64,000 nt of DNA from Pseudomonadales bacterium (GTDB lineage Bacteria; Pseudomonadota; Gammaproteobacteria; Pseudomonadales; Halieaceae), in the NCBI GenBank assembly GCA_024234735.1, contig JACKNV010000004.1:1-64000 (forward strand), in the 5' to 3' direction. Numbering within the stretch: the first letter of the stretch is position 1; each line of letters starts with the position of its first letter. The notes under the pieces are model-generated. The model did no database searches, had not been told where the DNA came from, and was given only the letters and a program-made list of their open reading frames with translations. Positions 43,189 to 51,772 of this stretch are shown one piece after another. A program made the translations under genes and the position numbers.

Positions 43189-44568
43189 GTGAAGACGGAC
43201 CAGCCCCCGGGGACGAGCCGCAGCGTCTGGCGCCTCGCCTGGCCCACCATCACTTCCAACCTGCTGTTTACCGCGGTAGGTTTCGCGCATATCAAAATTG
43301 TCGCCAACATCGGCACAACGGAGGTAGCGGCGGTCACTACCGGCCATCGCGTGTTCTTTTTGATACAGGCCCTGCTGATGGGCGTTTCGGTGGCGGCGAC
43401 GGCCCTGATCGCCCGCAGTTGGGGAGCCGGCGAGGTCAGGCAGGCCGAGCATATTACCTGGACAACCCTGTGCCTGTCCCTGGGCCTCGCGGGCTTGCTT
43501 AGCCTGCCCGCCCTGCTCGTTCCAGAATCCATTGCCGGCCTGTTCGGGCTGGACGAGGCAACCACGCGGGCCGCCGCCAGCTTTATTTTCTGGCTGGGCG
43601 TGTTCAGCATCGGGTCGGCGACGACCATGGTGCTGTCCACCGCACTGCGCGCCACAGGTAATGTCATAACGCCCCTTTGGTTCCTGTTTTTCAGCTCCCT
43701 GCTGAATATCTGTTTTGCCTACCTGTTGGCATTCGGATACGGCCCCCTCCCCGCCCTGGGGGTTGCCGGTGTGGCCCTGGGCGGCGGCGCGGCAGGTCTG
43801 GTCGCCGCCTGCTGCTTTGCGGCGCTGTGGTGGCGTGGTTATTTCAACGTCAAGGCCAGCAAGACGCCTCGAATCGACTGGTCGATCGCCAGGCAGCTCG
43901 CGGTCATCGGCACACCTGCGGTACTCGAGCAGGGCATGGTACAGCTGGCATTCCTGGCATTCTTCGGTATCGTCGCCAGCTACGGCACCGACGCCTATGC
44001 GGCCTATGGGATAGGCGTCAGCCTGGTGTCGTTTTCGATCGTAGTGGGCTTTGGCTTTGGCATCGCCGCGGCCACCCTGGTGGGCCAGCAACTCGGTGCG
44101 GGACGGCCCGACCTTGCGGTAGCCGCGGGGTGGCGCGCCCTGCGGCTGGCATTGCTGGCAATGGGCAGCATGGCAGCCCTGCAAATCGTCTATGCCAGGG
44201 ATCTGGCGAGTTTCATGATCGACGACCCCCGGGTTATTGAACTGACTGTTGTCTTCATCTACCTGCTGGCCGCTTCGCAGCCCCTGATGGCCTGTGAGCT
44301 CACTCTCGCAGGGGCCTTGCGCGGCGCGGGGGACACCCGCTTCCCCCTCTTTTCCACCTTCTGCGGCATGATTCTCGGCCGCCTGTTGCCCGCCTGGCTG
44401 TTCCTGCATCTGGGGCTGTCGGTGTACTGGATCTACGCGGTCATGCTTGCCGATTACAGCACCAAGGCCTGCCTGCTGCTGCATCGCTATCGCTCCCGAA
44501 AGTGGCTGGGCGGCGCAATCGACGAGGCGGAAGTGGTCACTATGGACAGCACCAGAAAAAATACTTAA
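43189..44568 (+). CDS. MATE family efflux transporter
   Basis: GTG at 43189 starts a 459-residue integral membrane protein with about 12 transmembrane segments in two halves. MATE features include the first helix VWRLAWPTITSNLLF, GTTEVAAVTTGHRVFF, and the second-half AYGIGVSLVSFSIVVGFGFG and LAGALRGAGDTRFPLF. It should export cationic drugs or metabolites by Na+ or H+ antiport. It starts 57 nt after tag with the same orientation. Confidence 0.93.
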   Translation: MKTDQPPGTSRSVWRLAWPTITSNLLFTAVGFAHIKIVANIGTTEVAAVTTGHRVFFLIQALLMGVSVAATALIARSWGAGEVRQAEHITWTTLCLSLGLAGLLSLPALLVPESIAGLFGLDEATTRAAASFIFWLGVFSIGSATTMVLSTALRATGNVITPLWFLFFSSLLNICFAYLLAFGYGPLPALGVAGVALGGGAAGLVAACCFAALWWRGYFNVKASKTPRIDWSIARQLAVIGTPAVLEQGMVQLAFLAFFGIVASYGTDAYAAYGIGVSLVSFSIVVGFGFGIAAATLVGQQLGAGRPDLAVAAGWRALRLALLAMGSMAALQIVYARDLASFMIDDPRVIELTVVFIYLLAASQPLMACELTLAGALRGAGDTRFPLFSTFCGMILGRLLPAWLFLHLGLSVYWIYAVMLADYSTKACLLLHRYRSRKWLGGAIDEAEVVTMDSTRKNT

Positions 44569-44649
44569 AGTTCGAATCTTAGAATTAAAAGTAGGTTTTC
44601 ACCTTGCAGGCGTTCCTGGTGGGTACCCCCGCTTCCAAGAGTTACCGCT

Positions 44650-45939
44650 ATGGCTGAAGAGAAAAGTCCTGCTCCCGGCACTTCAGCCTCGCCTTTCAAC
44701 CGCACGGTGCAGCACGACGCCAAGCGCCTGGCGATTCTCTCCCAGGCCGCCCGCCTGTTTAATTACAAGGGGTCGCGGGCAACCACGCTGAAAGACATCG
44801 CCGAGAATCTCGGGTTGACCAAGACCAGCCTCTACTACTATGTCAAAACCAAGGAAGAGCTGATCTACCAGTGCTACCTCGCTGCCCTCGCGCATCACCA
44901 GCGCAAGCTGGACGATATCGACCGGCAGTACGCCGCGCCGCGCGAGCGCCTGGGTGCATTTTTCATGCAGCACTTCGACAACTGGCTGGCCGCCCGCGAG
45001 GGGCGCGGGCCGCATATCGCCGCATTGCTGGAGATAGCCTCCCTGCGAGGCGCCCACCGCCAGGAGGTCGAAGCCCAGTACATCGCCCTGTTCAAGCGAA
45101 TTCGCCAGTACCTGCGCGACGGCATTGCCGAGGGCAGCTTCCGCAGGATCGAAACCACCGCCACTACCCGGGCCCTGCTGGGCTCGGTGGACTGGACCTT
45201 CTCGTGGCTGCACCGGGTGGAACCCGATCAGGTGGGCCGGGTGGCTTCCTGTGCGGTGGATATCCTCATGCACGGTCTTTATGGTGGCCCCGGCGAGTAC
45301 CACCCCTCGGCGATGAACCTGCAGGAGGAGCGCGAGCGCCCGCTGGAGGGCTTCAACCGCGAACAGCAAAAGCGCGCCAAGCAGGAGGCCTTCTACAAGA
45401 CCGGCACCTGGTTCTTCAACAAGCAGGGCTTCAATGGCACCTCGCTGGACGAAATCGCCGAGCACCTGCACGTTTCCAAGGGCGCGTTCTACTACCATAT
45501 TCGCAACAAGGAAGACCTGCTATTCAACTGCTATTGCCGGTCCCTGGATATCGTCGAAGGCATTCACCACCAGGCGGATGCCGAGTCGGGACCCGGGCTG
45601 CAGAAAGTCGAGCACACCTGCCGGCGTATTTTTTACTTCCAGAATTCCCACGAAGGCCCGCTGATACGCTACAGTTCGATAACCGCCCTGCCGATGGAGC
45701 GCCGGCGGGAGATTCTCAGGCGTACCGATGCTGCCAACGAATGTTTCGGCAACTTCCTGCGCCAGGGAATCGGCGACGGCAGCGTGCGTGAAGTCGACAC
45801 CTTCGTCGCCCAGCAATTGATCGCAGGGGCGGTGAATGCCTCGATGGAGTTGTCCCTGTGGCGGCGCCTGGACGACATCGACAGCGCCGCCGTCGATTAC
45901 TTCGACATCTTTTTCAACGGTCTGCTCACCCGGCCGTAA
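44650..45939 (+). CDS. double-module TetR family regulator
   Basis: The 429-residue protein contains two complete TetR units in one chain. The first DNA-binding region is RLAILSQAARLFNYKGSRAT with the recognition helix in LGLTKTSLYYYVKTKEEL (about residues 24-72). The second is QEAFYKTGTWFFNKQGFNGT with LHVSKGAFYYHIRNKEDL (about 243-291). Each is followed by a helical ligand-binding domain of about 140-150 residues. Ordinary TetR proteins are about 200 residues and dimerise; this architecture presumably makes an intramolecular pseudo-dimer. Tandem TetR proteins are seen in fatty-acid- and steroid-degrading proteobacteria. The tesB thioesterase gene follows after 31 nt, so an acyl-CoA is a plausible ligand (inferred). 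Confidence 0.9.
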   Translation: MAEEKSPAPGTSASPFNRTVQHDAKRLAILSQAARLFNYKGSRATTLKDIAENLGLTKTSLYYYVKTKEELIYQCYLAALAHHQRKLDDIDRQYAAPRERLGAFFMQHFDNWLAAREGRGPHIAALLEIASLRGAHRQEVEAQYIALFKRIRQYLRDGIAEGSFRRIETTATTRALLGSVDWTFSWLHRVEPDQVGRVASCAVDILMHGLYGGPGEYHPSAMNLQEERERPLEGFNREQQKRAKQEAFYKTGTWFFNKQGFNGTSLDEIAEHLHVSKGAFYYHIRNKEDLLFNCYCRSLDIVEGIHHQADAESGPGLQKVEHTCRRIFYFQNSHEGPLIRYSSITALPMERRREILRRTDAANECFGNFLRQGIGDGSVREVDTFVAQQLIAGAVNASMELSLWRRLDDIDSAAVDYFDIFFNGLLTRP

Positions 45940-45970
45940 CGGCGCCCCACGCAAACCACTGGAGTACCCC

Positions 45971-46825
45971 GTGTCCGCCAATCTCGACAAACTGCTCAGC
46001 TACCTGGAAATCCAGGCGATAGACAAGTACCTCTTCGTCGGCAAGAGCCCGCGCAAACCGTTGCGTGTATTCGGTGGCCAGGTGCTGGCCCAGTCCTTGA
46101 ACGCAGCCGTGCGCACCGTGCAGGAGGACCGCATCGCTCACTCCCTGCACGGTTATTTTCTGCGCCCGGGCGATCCAGAGAAACAGATCGTATACGAGGT
46201 TGATCCTATCCGCGATGGCAAGAGCTTCACCACCCGGCGGGTCGTTGCCAAGCAGGACGGTCGGGCAATTTTCAACACCGCCATCTCTTTCCAGGTGGTC
46301 GAAGAGGGCCTGGCTCACCAGAGTGCCATGCCGGATGTGCCGCCCCCGGAGGAACTGGAATCGGACCATGTGGAACTGGAGAAACTGGCACAATCGCATC
46401 CTCACCTGGCTCCGTTCAGTATGATGGGGCCTATCGAGCGGCGCCGGGTCAACCCCCGCAATCGCCTCGATCCGCAACCCCGGGAGGCGGTAGAGCATAT
46501 CTGGATACGGCTCGGCGGAGAGATCGGCGGCGACCATGTGCGCCACCAGACACTGCTGGCCTATATATCCGATTTCGGTCTGTTGGGGACGGCGCTCTAC
46601 CCACACCCCTACACCCCGGACAGCAAACGAATCCAGGAGGCCAGCCTGGACCACGCCCTGTGGTTCCACCGGCCATTCCGCCTGGATGACTGGATACTGT
46701 ACTCCATCGACAGCCCCAATCTCTCCGGCAGCCGGGGTTTCAGCCGCGGCAGTTTCTACACCCGCGACGGGGTGCTGGTGGCTTCCAGCGCGCAGGAAGC
46801 GCTCCTGCGGCTACTGCCGGGTTAG
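45971..46825 (+). CDS. tesB: acyl-CoA thioesterase II
   Basis: GTG at 45971 (VSANLDKLLSYLEIQAIDKY) gives 284 residues, the usual TesB length. Double hot-dog fold motifs are visible: FGGQVLAQSLNAAVRTV, HSLHGYFLRPGDPEKQIVYEV, and the C-terminal HALWFHRPFRLDDWILYSIDSP with SRGFSRGSFYTRDGVLVAS. It hydrolyses medium- to long-chain acyl-CoAs. It is downstream of the double TetR gene and overlaps the convergent phosphatase gene by 4 bp. Confidence 0.94.
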   Translation: MSANLDKLLSYLEIQAIDKYLFVGKSPRKPLRVFGGQVLAQSLNAAVRTVQEDRIAHSLHGYFLRPGDPEKQIVYEVDPIRDGKSFTTRRVVAKQDGRAIFNTAISFQVVEEGLAHQSAMPDVPPPEELESDHVELEKLAQSHPHLAPFSMMGPIERRRVNPRNRLDPQPREAVEHIWIRLGGEIGGDHVRHQTLLAYISDFGLLGTALYPHPYTPDSKRIQEASLDHALWFHRPFRLDDWILYSIDSPNLSGSRGFSRGSFYTRDGVLVASSAQEALLRLLPG

Positions 46826-47370
46826 TTGACCACCGAGGGCATCTGCGCTCCCAGTGCCACCAGTTCCAGGCCTTGCCCGGTGCGACGCAGGTGGGTAATC
46901 GAGCCGTTTTCCGGCCAGAAGTGCAGGGTTCTGCCGTCGCCGAGTATCTGGCCTACCACCGCGTTGATCAGCAGGAAGTGGGTGAACACCACCGCGGGGC
47001 AGGAGAACTGCAATAACGCGTCCAGCGCCCGGGCCCGCCAGTCGTGTAACTCGGGGCCCTGCTCATCCCAGCGCTGCTGCATGAAGGCACGCAACCATGT
47101 CTGGCGCTGGGCCAGGGGAACGGGCGCACATATTTCCCGGAATGCCTCATCGACCAGCACCGGCTGCGTCAGTGCCTCCGCCAGGGGCTGTGCCGTTTCC
47201 CGGGCCCGCGCCAGCGGGCTGCTGTGCAGCCGCGGCTGCTCACTAACCAGCGCTTGCAGCGCCCGCGCGGCAGCGTGCGCCTGCTCCCAACCCCGTTCGC
47301 TGAGGCCGGGGTCGGCTGACTGCCCCCAACTGGCCGCCGCTTCACCATGCCGTACCAGGAAGATATCCAC
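46822..47370 (-). CDS. histidine phosphatase family protein
   Basis: The 182-residue protein starts MDIFLVRHGEAAASWGQSAD; RHGE holds the catalytic phospho-histidine. The second histidine is in VVFTHFLLINAVVGQ. It belongs to the phosphoglycerate-mutase/SixA-like phosphatases, whose substrates range from phosphohistidine proteins to small phosphate esters. It follows a second histidine phosphatase gene by 9 nt and is part of an aceK-led group. Confidence 0.88.
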   Translation of the reverse strand: MDIFLVRHGEAAASWGQSADPGLSERGWEQAHAAARALQALVSEQPRLHSSPLARARETAQPLAEALTQPVLVDEAFREICAPVPLAQRQTWLRAFMQQRWDEQGPELHDWRARALDALLQFSCPAVVFTHFLLINAVVGQILGDGRTLHFWPENGSITHLRRTGQGLELVALGAQMPSVVN

Positions 47371-47379
47371 ACCGAAGGC

Positions 47380-48087
47380 CTAGCGGTAACTCACCAGCTG
47401 CTCACCGCGCTCTCTGCCATAGGCCTGCAGGTAGGAGCGGTCATTGAAATAGGAAAGCGACACCTTGTCGCCGCTGTAAAACAGCTGGGTAATAGAACAG
47501 TTGAATATGGGTTCGTAGAACTGGTAGGTCTGCTCCCCGCCCAGGCCCAGGACCTGGCCGACAATCGTGGCGATGGTACCGCCCGAAGTGAAGACGCCGA
47601 CGGTCTTACCGGCTCCTTGCTCCCGCATCACTTGCTGCAGCGCCGCGCGCACACCGCCAGAGTAATCGTCCCAGCTCTGGATACGCGGCTCGTCACACTG
47701 CGGCGACACCCAGTAATTGAAGGCCGCCTCGATTACCTTCTGGTAGCTTTTGCTGGAACCCAGACCGCCCTCCACCAGGGCCCTGAGGGCCAGGTTATCG
47801 TCCAGCAGGCGAGGCAGCAGATATTGCAGATGCTCGTCGTTGCGCACTTCGTTGAAGCGGGGGTCAATGTGGTGGGGGACCGCGCCGGGCTGGCTTGCCA
47901 GGGCAAGCGCGGCTGTTTCCCTCTGGCGCAACAGATCACCGCTGTAAGCCGCGTCCAGCTCGATACCGTGGTCGCGCAGGTACTCACCCGCCACACCTGC
48001 CTGCTTACAACCCAGCTCGGACAGTTTGTCGTAATCCTCGGCACCGAAAGAAGCCTGCCCATGCCGAATAAGATAGATGGTAGCCAT
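47380..48087 (-). CDS. histidine phosphatase family protein
   Basis: The 235-residue protein starts MATIYLIRHGQASFGAEDYD with the RHG catalytic motif; the second catalytic histidine position reads VGVFTSGGTIAT, with Ser-Gly in place of the usual His. That change could abolish or alter activity. Its start overlaps the aceK stop by one nucleotide (TGATG), so translation is coupled to aceK. Confidence 0.85.
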   Translation of the reverse strand: MATIYLIRHGQASFGAEDYDKLSELGCKQAGVAGEYLRDHGIELDAAYSGDLLRQRETAALALASQPGAVPHHIDPRFNEVRNDEHLQYLLPRLLDDNLALRALVEGGLGSSKSYQKVIEAAFNYWVSPQCDEPRIQSWDDYSGGVRAALQQVMREQGAGKTVGVFTSGGTIATIVGQVLGLGGEQTYQFYEPIFNCSITQLFYSGDKVSLSYFNDRSYLQAYGRERGEQLVSYR

Positions 48088-49829
48088 CAGGCAACACTCC
48101 CGACGCTGGTGCGCTGCCTATTGAAGCGCAACTTGCGCCGGTAGGGGAAAAAGTCTTCTACGTGACCGCTGCGGATCCGCTCCTGCAGCTGCTGCCAGAA
48201 CGTGGCCTCGTAAATATCGCTATGCAGGCGATCGAAAACCTTGCGGGCGCGCTGGTTGCCAGAAAAAAACAAACGGAACTCCTCGGGGAAAATATCATTG
48301 GGGCCAACCGTGTACCAGGGCGTACTGGCCAGTTCCTCCGCCTCGGTGCGCGGCTCGGGAATAACGCGGAAGTTACAATCCACCAAAGGCACAATCTCAT
48401 CGTAGTCATAGAACACCACCCGGCCGTGGCGGGTCACCCCGAAATTCTTGAGCAGCATATCGCCAGGGAAGATGTTGGCGGCGGCAAGTTGCTTTATGGC
48501 GTTGCCGTATTCATCCATCACGTCCAGAACCTGCATATCGGTGGCGTTGTGCAGGTAAAGATTGAGCGGCGTCATCCGCCGCTCAACGTACACGTGCTTG
48601 ATGATCAGTGCCTTGCCGTGCTCCTCGATAACCGAGGGGGCCACTTTGTGTAGCTCCTCCATCAGTTCATCCGAAAATCGCTCCCGCGCGAAGGCCAGAT
48701 TGGTGAACTCCTGGGTGTCGGCCATGCGCCCGGCACGGTCCGCGCGCTTCACCATTCGGTACTTGGCCTTTACCTGTTCCCGGGTCATCTCCTTGGGAGG
48801 CGTGAAACGGTCCTTGATGATCTTGAACACAAAGTCATAGGACGGCATGGTGAACACACACATCACCATACCCTTGATCCCTGGGGCGATCATGAACTTG
48901 TCGGTGGTGCTCTCCATATGGCGATAGGCACAGCGGTGATAATAGGTCTTGCCGTGCTTGTTGTAGCCCATCGCGCTGTAGATTTCGGAAATCGGCTTGG
49001 CGGGCATGAGTTGCTGCAGGAAGAGTACATATTGCGAGGGAATACTGGCGTCGACCAGAAAATAGGAGCGGGTGAAACTGAACAGCACACTGACCTTGTC
49101 GGAGCCGAACAGCACGGTATCGACAAACACCGCGCCGGCCTCGTTGTGCAGAATGGGCAGCACGAAGGGCATGGAACTTTGGTCGGTAACGAAGCGCCCG
49201 ACGATATAGGCGCCCTTGTTGCGGTAGAAATGGTGCTCCAGTATTTCCAGTGCCACCTCGCTGCCGGTCAGGTCGAAACGGGGCGCCAGGTAGCCGACAA
49301 CCACATCGACGATATTGGCTATGTCGCGGGGTGCGTCCTCATAAGGAATATTGAATGCATAGTCATCGAGTACCGTCGCAAACAGCGACTGCAACGTCCC
49401 CTCCAGCTTATAGGTCCGGTAAACGCTGTGGAAATCTGCAGGCGGCATATCCCCTTGAGGTGAAAACACGAACACATACTCGTCGCGAATCTTGCGGTGC
49501 CTGAATACCGCGCAGTACACGGAATTGAAAAATGTCTCGGCAATTTCGAAGTTGTTGTGGCCCTCGATCAGGCCCCCGTACACAGCCTTCGCGCCACTCC
49601 AGAAATCGTAGTCGTGCACTTGATCCCCGGCGATGAGTTCGACAAAACCGATAACCCGGGAGACATGCGCCTTGTACATGTCGATTCGCTGGGCAGAGGC
49701 CTGCTGAATACCCTGCCAATCGGCGTTTTCGAACCACGACTTTGCTGCCAGGGTAACATTCTGGAATTCCGCAAAGTAGGATTCAAAGCCGTTCAGGATG
49801 GTTCGGGCAAAGCGTTCCTTTCTCTCCAC
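48087..49829 (-). CDS. aceK: isocitrate dehydrogenase kinase/phosphatase
   Basis: The 580-residue protein starts MERKERFARTILNGFESYFA, close to the E. coli AceK length of 578. Recognisable blocks are the N-terminal regulatory region with HDYDFWSGAKAVYGGLIEGH and the kinase-like C-terminal half with GIKGMVMCVFTMPSYDFVFK, DMLLKNFGVTRHGRVVFYDYDE and FPEEFRLFFSGNQRARKVF. It switches isocitrate dehydrogenase between active and phosphorylated forms, directing carbon to the glyoxylate shunt during growth on acetate or fatty acids. That suits the many acyl-CoA genes nearby. Here aceK is not with aceBA. Confidence 0.97.
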   Translation of the reverse strand: MERKERFARTILNGFESYFAEFQNVTLAAKSWFENADWQGIQQASAQRIDMYKAHVSRVIGFVELIAGDQVHDYDFWSGAKAVYGGLIEGHNNFEIAETFFNSVYCAVFRHRKIRDEYVFVFSPQGDMPPADFHSVYRTYKLEGTLQSLFATVLDDYAFNIPYEDAPRDIANIVDVVVGYLAPRFDLTGSEVALEILEHHFYRNKGAYIVGRFVTDQSSMPFVLPILHNEAGAVFVDTVLFGSDKVSVLFSFTRSYFLVDASIPSQYVLFLQQLMPAKPISEIYSAMGYNKHGKTYYHRCAYRHMESTTDKFMIAPGIKGMVMCVFTMPSYDFVFKIIKDRFTPPKEMTREQVKAKYRMVKRADRAGRMADTQEFTNLAFARERFSDELMEELHKVAPSVIEEHGKALIIKHVYVERRMTPLNLYLHNATDMQVLDVMDEYGNAIKQLAAANIFPGDMLLKNFGVTRHGRVVFYDYDEIVPLVDCNFRVIPEPRTEAEELASTPWYTVGPNDIFPEEFRLFFSGNQRARKVFDRLHSDIYEATFWQQLQERIRSGHVEDFFPYRRKLRFNRQRTSVGSVA

Positions 49830-49858
49830 CTGACCCCGAGGGTACCCTCCGTGTTCTA

Positions 49859-50659
49859 TCAGGATTTCAAGGGGTTGCCGAAGCGAGCGCGCAGTTTGCG
49901 CATTCCGGCCAGCCAGCGATCATAGTCTGCCCCCTTGCGTCGACTGTACTCGAGGACTTCCCTGTGTGGAAGAATGAGGAACTGCTCTCCCGCCAGCCCC
50001 CGCACCACCTCCTCGGCAACCTGTTCGGTTGAGAGCACACCGTCCACGCCGGCCGTGCCGCCGTCGCCTGCGCCGATGTCCCCGATCATCCGGGTGGCCA
50101 CCGCCTGGGGGCACAGTACCGATACGCCGATGCCGTCATCGCCGTGGGTTATCGCCAGGGATTCGGCAAAGCCAATCGCGGCGTGCTTGGTGGTGGAGTA
50201 GGCAGCGTCCCCGATCTGGTTGAGCAGGCCCGCCGCCGAAGCGGTATTGAGGAAATAGCCCTGCCCGCGGGCGAGCATCCCCGGCAGGCATGCCCTCGCG
50301 GCGTACACGTGGGACATGACGTGTATCTCCCACATCGCCTGCCAGGTGGCATTGGGGGCGGAGGTGGCCCACCAGGGTTCGCCATCGGTAGCGATGATAC
50401 CGGCGTTGCTGCAGAACAAGTCCACCTGTCCGTAACGGGACTCTACCTCAGCCACCATGGACTGAATCTGCTCCTCCCGGCGAACATCGACCGCAAAGGC
50501 GTCGCCATCTACCGCCGCGGCCACTGCCTCGGCGCTTTTCTGTTCCAGGTCGGCCACCACCACGCGGCGGGCGCCTTCGCGGTGGAAACGCTCGCACAGG
50601 GCCTTGCCGATGCCGTTACCGCCGCCGGTGACGATGACGACCTTGTCTTGCAGTTCCAT
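49859..50659 (-). CDS. short-chain dehydrogenase/reductase
   Basis: A classical SDR of 266 residues: cofactor motif TGGGNGIGKAL (11-21), an NAG motif in FCSNAGII, and the catalytic YSTTK with Ser in LNTASAAGL. An acidic residue in VVVADLEQKS at the end of beta-2 favours NAD(H). It should oxidise or reduce a hydroxyl/keto group, perhaps a 3-hydroxyacyl-CoA or steroid. Its start overlaps the LLM oxidoreductase stop region by one nucleotide, making a four-gene operon with the acyl-CoA dehydrogenases. Confidence 0.9.
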   Translation of the reverse strand: MELQDKVVIVTGGGNGIGKALCERFHREGARRVVVADLEQKSAEAVAAAVDGDAFAVDVRREEQIQSMVAEVESRYGQVDLFCSNAGIIATDGEPWWATSAPNATWQAMWEIHVMSHVYAARACLPGMLARGQGYFLNTASAAGLLNQIGDAAYSTTKHAAIGFAESLAITHGDDGIGVSVLCPQAVATRMIGDIGAGDGGTAGVDGVLSTEQVAEEVVRGLAGEQFLILPHREVLEYSRRKGADYDRWLAGMRKLRARFGNPLKS

Positions 50660-51699
50660 CAGAGCAGTTCCCGGGCGAACAATTCCAGAATAATCGGGTT
50701 TTGCACACTCAGCAGCATACTGCCTACCTCGCCGCGTTTCCCGGCCTCTTTCCAGGGTGCCAGGCGCTCGCGAATACGTTCCGCCGGCCCGACCAGGGCG
50801 ACCTCATCCAGCAGTGAGTCGGGCACCTCGGCCTCGGCCTCGGCTTTCTTGCCGGACAGGTACAGCTCCTGGATGCGCTCCGCCGCCTCCCCGTAACCCA
50901 GGCGTGTGGCATAGTCGTTGTAGAAGTTCTTGCCCTTGGCACCCATGCCGCCGATGTACAGCGCGAGCCAGGGACGCAGGGAGTCGAAAGCCGCCTGCAG
51001 GTCATCGTTCATCGCCACCATGACGAACGGCGCGACGTCGAAGTTCTCGAGTGATTTGCCGTTGCCCGCCTTGGCGAACCCCGCCTCCAGGTGCTCCCCC
51101 AGCACGTCATACTTGTTGGGGTCCATCCACACCGGGAACACACCGTCGGCCACCTCGGCGGCGCAGCGCAGGCCCGCCGGGGTGATCGAGGCCGTGTAGA
51201 TGGGAATGTCCGGGTTGCCCTGGAGAATGGATTTCAGCGGTTTGCCCAGCCCGGTGGTGCCGGGTCCTTTGACGGGGAGCTGGTAGATCTCGCCCTCGAA
51301 CTCGACTGGACCCTCTCGCGCCATGATCTTGCGCATGATCTGGATATACTCGCGGGTACGGGTAACGGGCTTGCCATAGGGCACACCGTGCCAGCCTTCG
51401 ACCACCTGAGGCCCGGATGCGCCCAGGCCCACGATAAAGCGCCCGCCGGACAATTGATCCAGGGACATGGAGGTCATCGCGCACATCGCCGGGGTGCGCG
51501 CCGGCATTTGCATGATTGCGGTCCCCACGCGAATCTTGCTCGTCTGGGCCAGGACCCAGGCGGCCGCAGTAACTGCGTCGTTGCCATAGGCCTCCGCCGT
51601 CCAGACCGAGTCGTAACCCATTGCCTCAGCCTGCTTGATGAGGTCCATGGGGATATGGACCTCTTTGCCGGAATAGCCCAGTAAAAATCCGAGTTTCAT
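50659..51699 (-). CDS. LLM-class (luciferase-like) flavin/F420 oxidoreductase
   Basis: ATG at 51699 (MKLGFLLGYSGKEVHIPMDL) has a GGGAG site 8 nt upstream; 346 residues. It shows the bacterial-luciferase TIM barrel: DLIKQAEAMGYDSVWTAEAY, GTAIMQMPARTPAMCAMTSMSLDQLSGGRF-type region (landmarks only) and GLGASGPQVVEGWHGVPYG. The SGPQVVEGW wording is common in proteins annotated as F420-dependent, but many proteobacterial relatives use FMN. It is commonly found in steroid and fatty-acid catabolic operons. Co-transcribed with two acyl-CoA dehydrogenase genes. Confidence 0.88.
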   Translation of the reverse strand: MKLGFLLGYSGKEVHIPMDLIKQAEAMGYDSVWTAEAYGNDAVTAAAWVLAQTSKIRVGTAIMQMPARTPAMCAMTSMSLDQLSGGRFIVGLGASGPQVVEGWHGVPYGKPVTRTREYIQIMRKIMAREGPVEFEGEIYQLPVKGPGTTGLGKPLKSILQGNPDIPIYTASITPAGLRCAAEVADGVFPVWMDPNKYDVLGEHLEAGFAKAGNGKSLENFDVAPFVMVAMNDDLQAAFDSLRPWLALYIGGMGAKGKNFYNDYATRLGYGEAAERIQELYLSGKKAEAEAEVPDSLLDEVALVGPAERIRERLAPWKEAGKRGEVGSMLLSVQNPIILELFARELL

Positions 51700-51772
51700 A
51701 GTGATGCTCCCACGTTCGCCGGCATTGCCGGCAGGGTCATAGCGCGCCCGCGGAGCGGACGGCCACAGTGCC

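Noticed and set aside
42448..44484. 678-codon open frame opposite tag and the MATE gene
   Set aside because: Gln/Gly/Arg-rich composition without motifs; both genes on the plus strand are clear.
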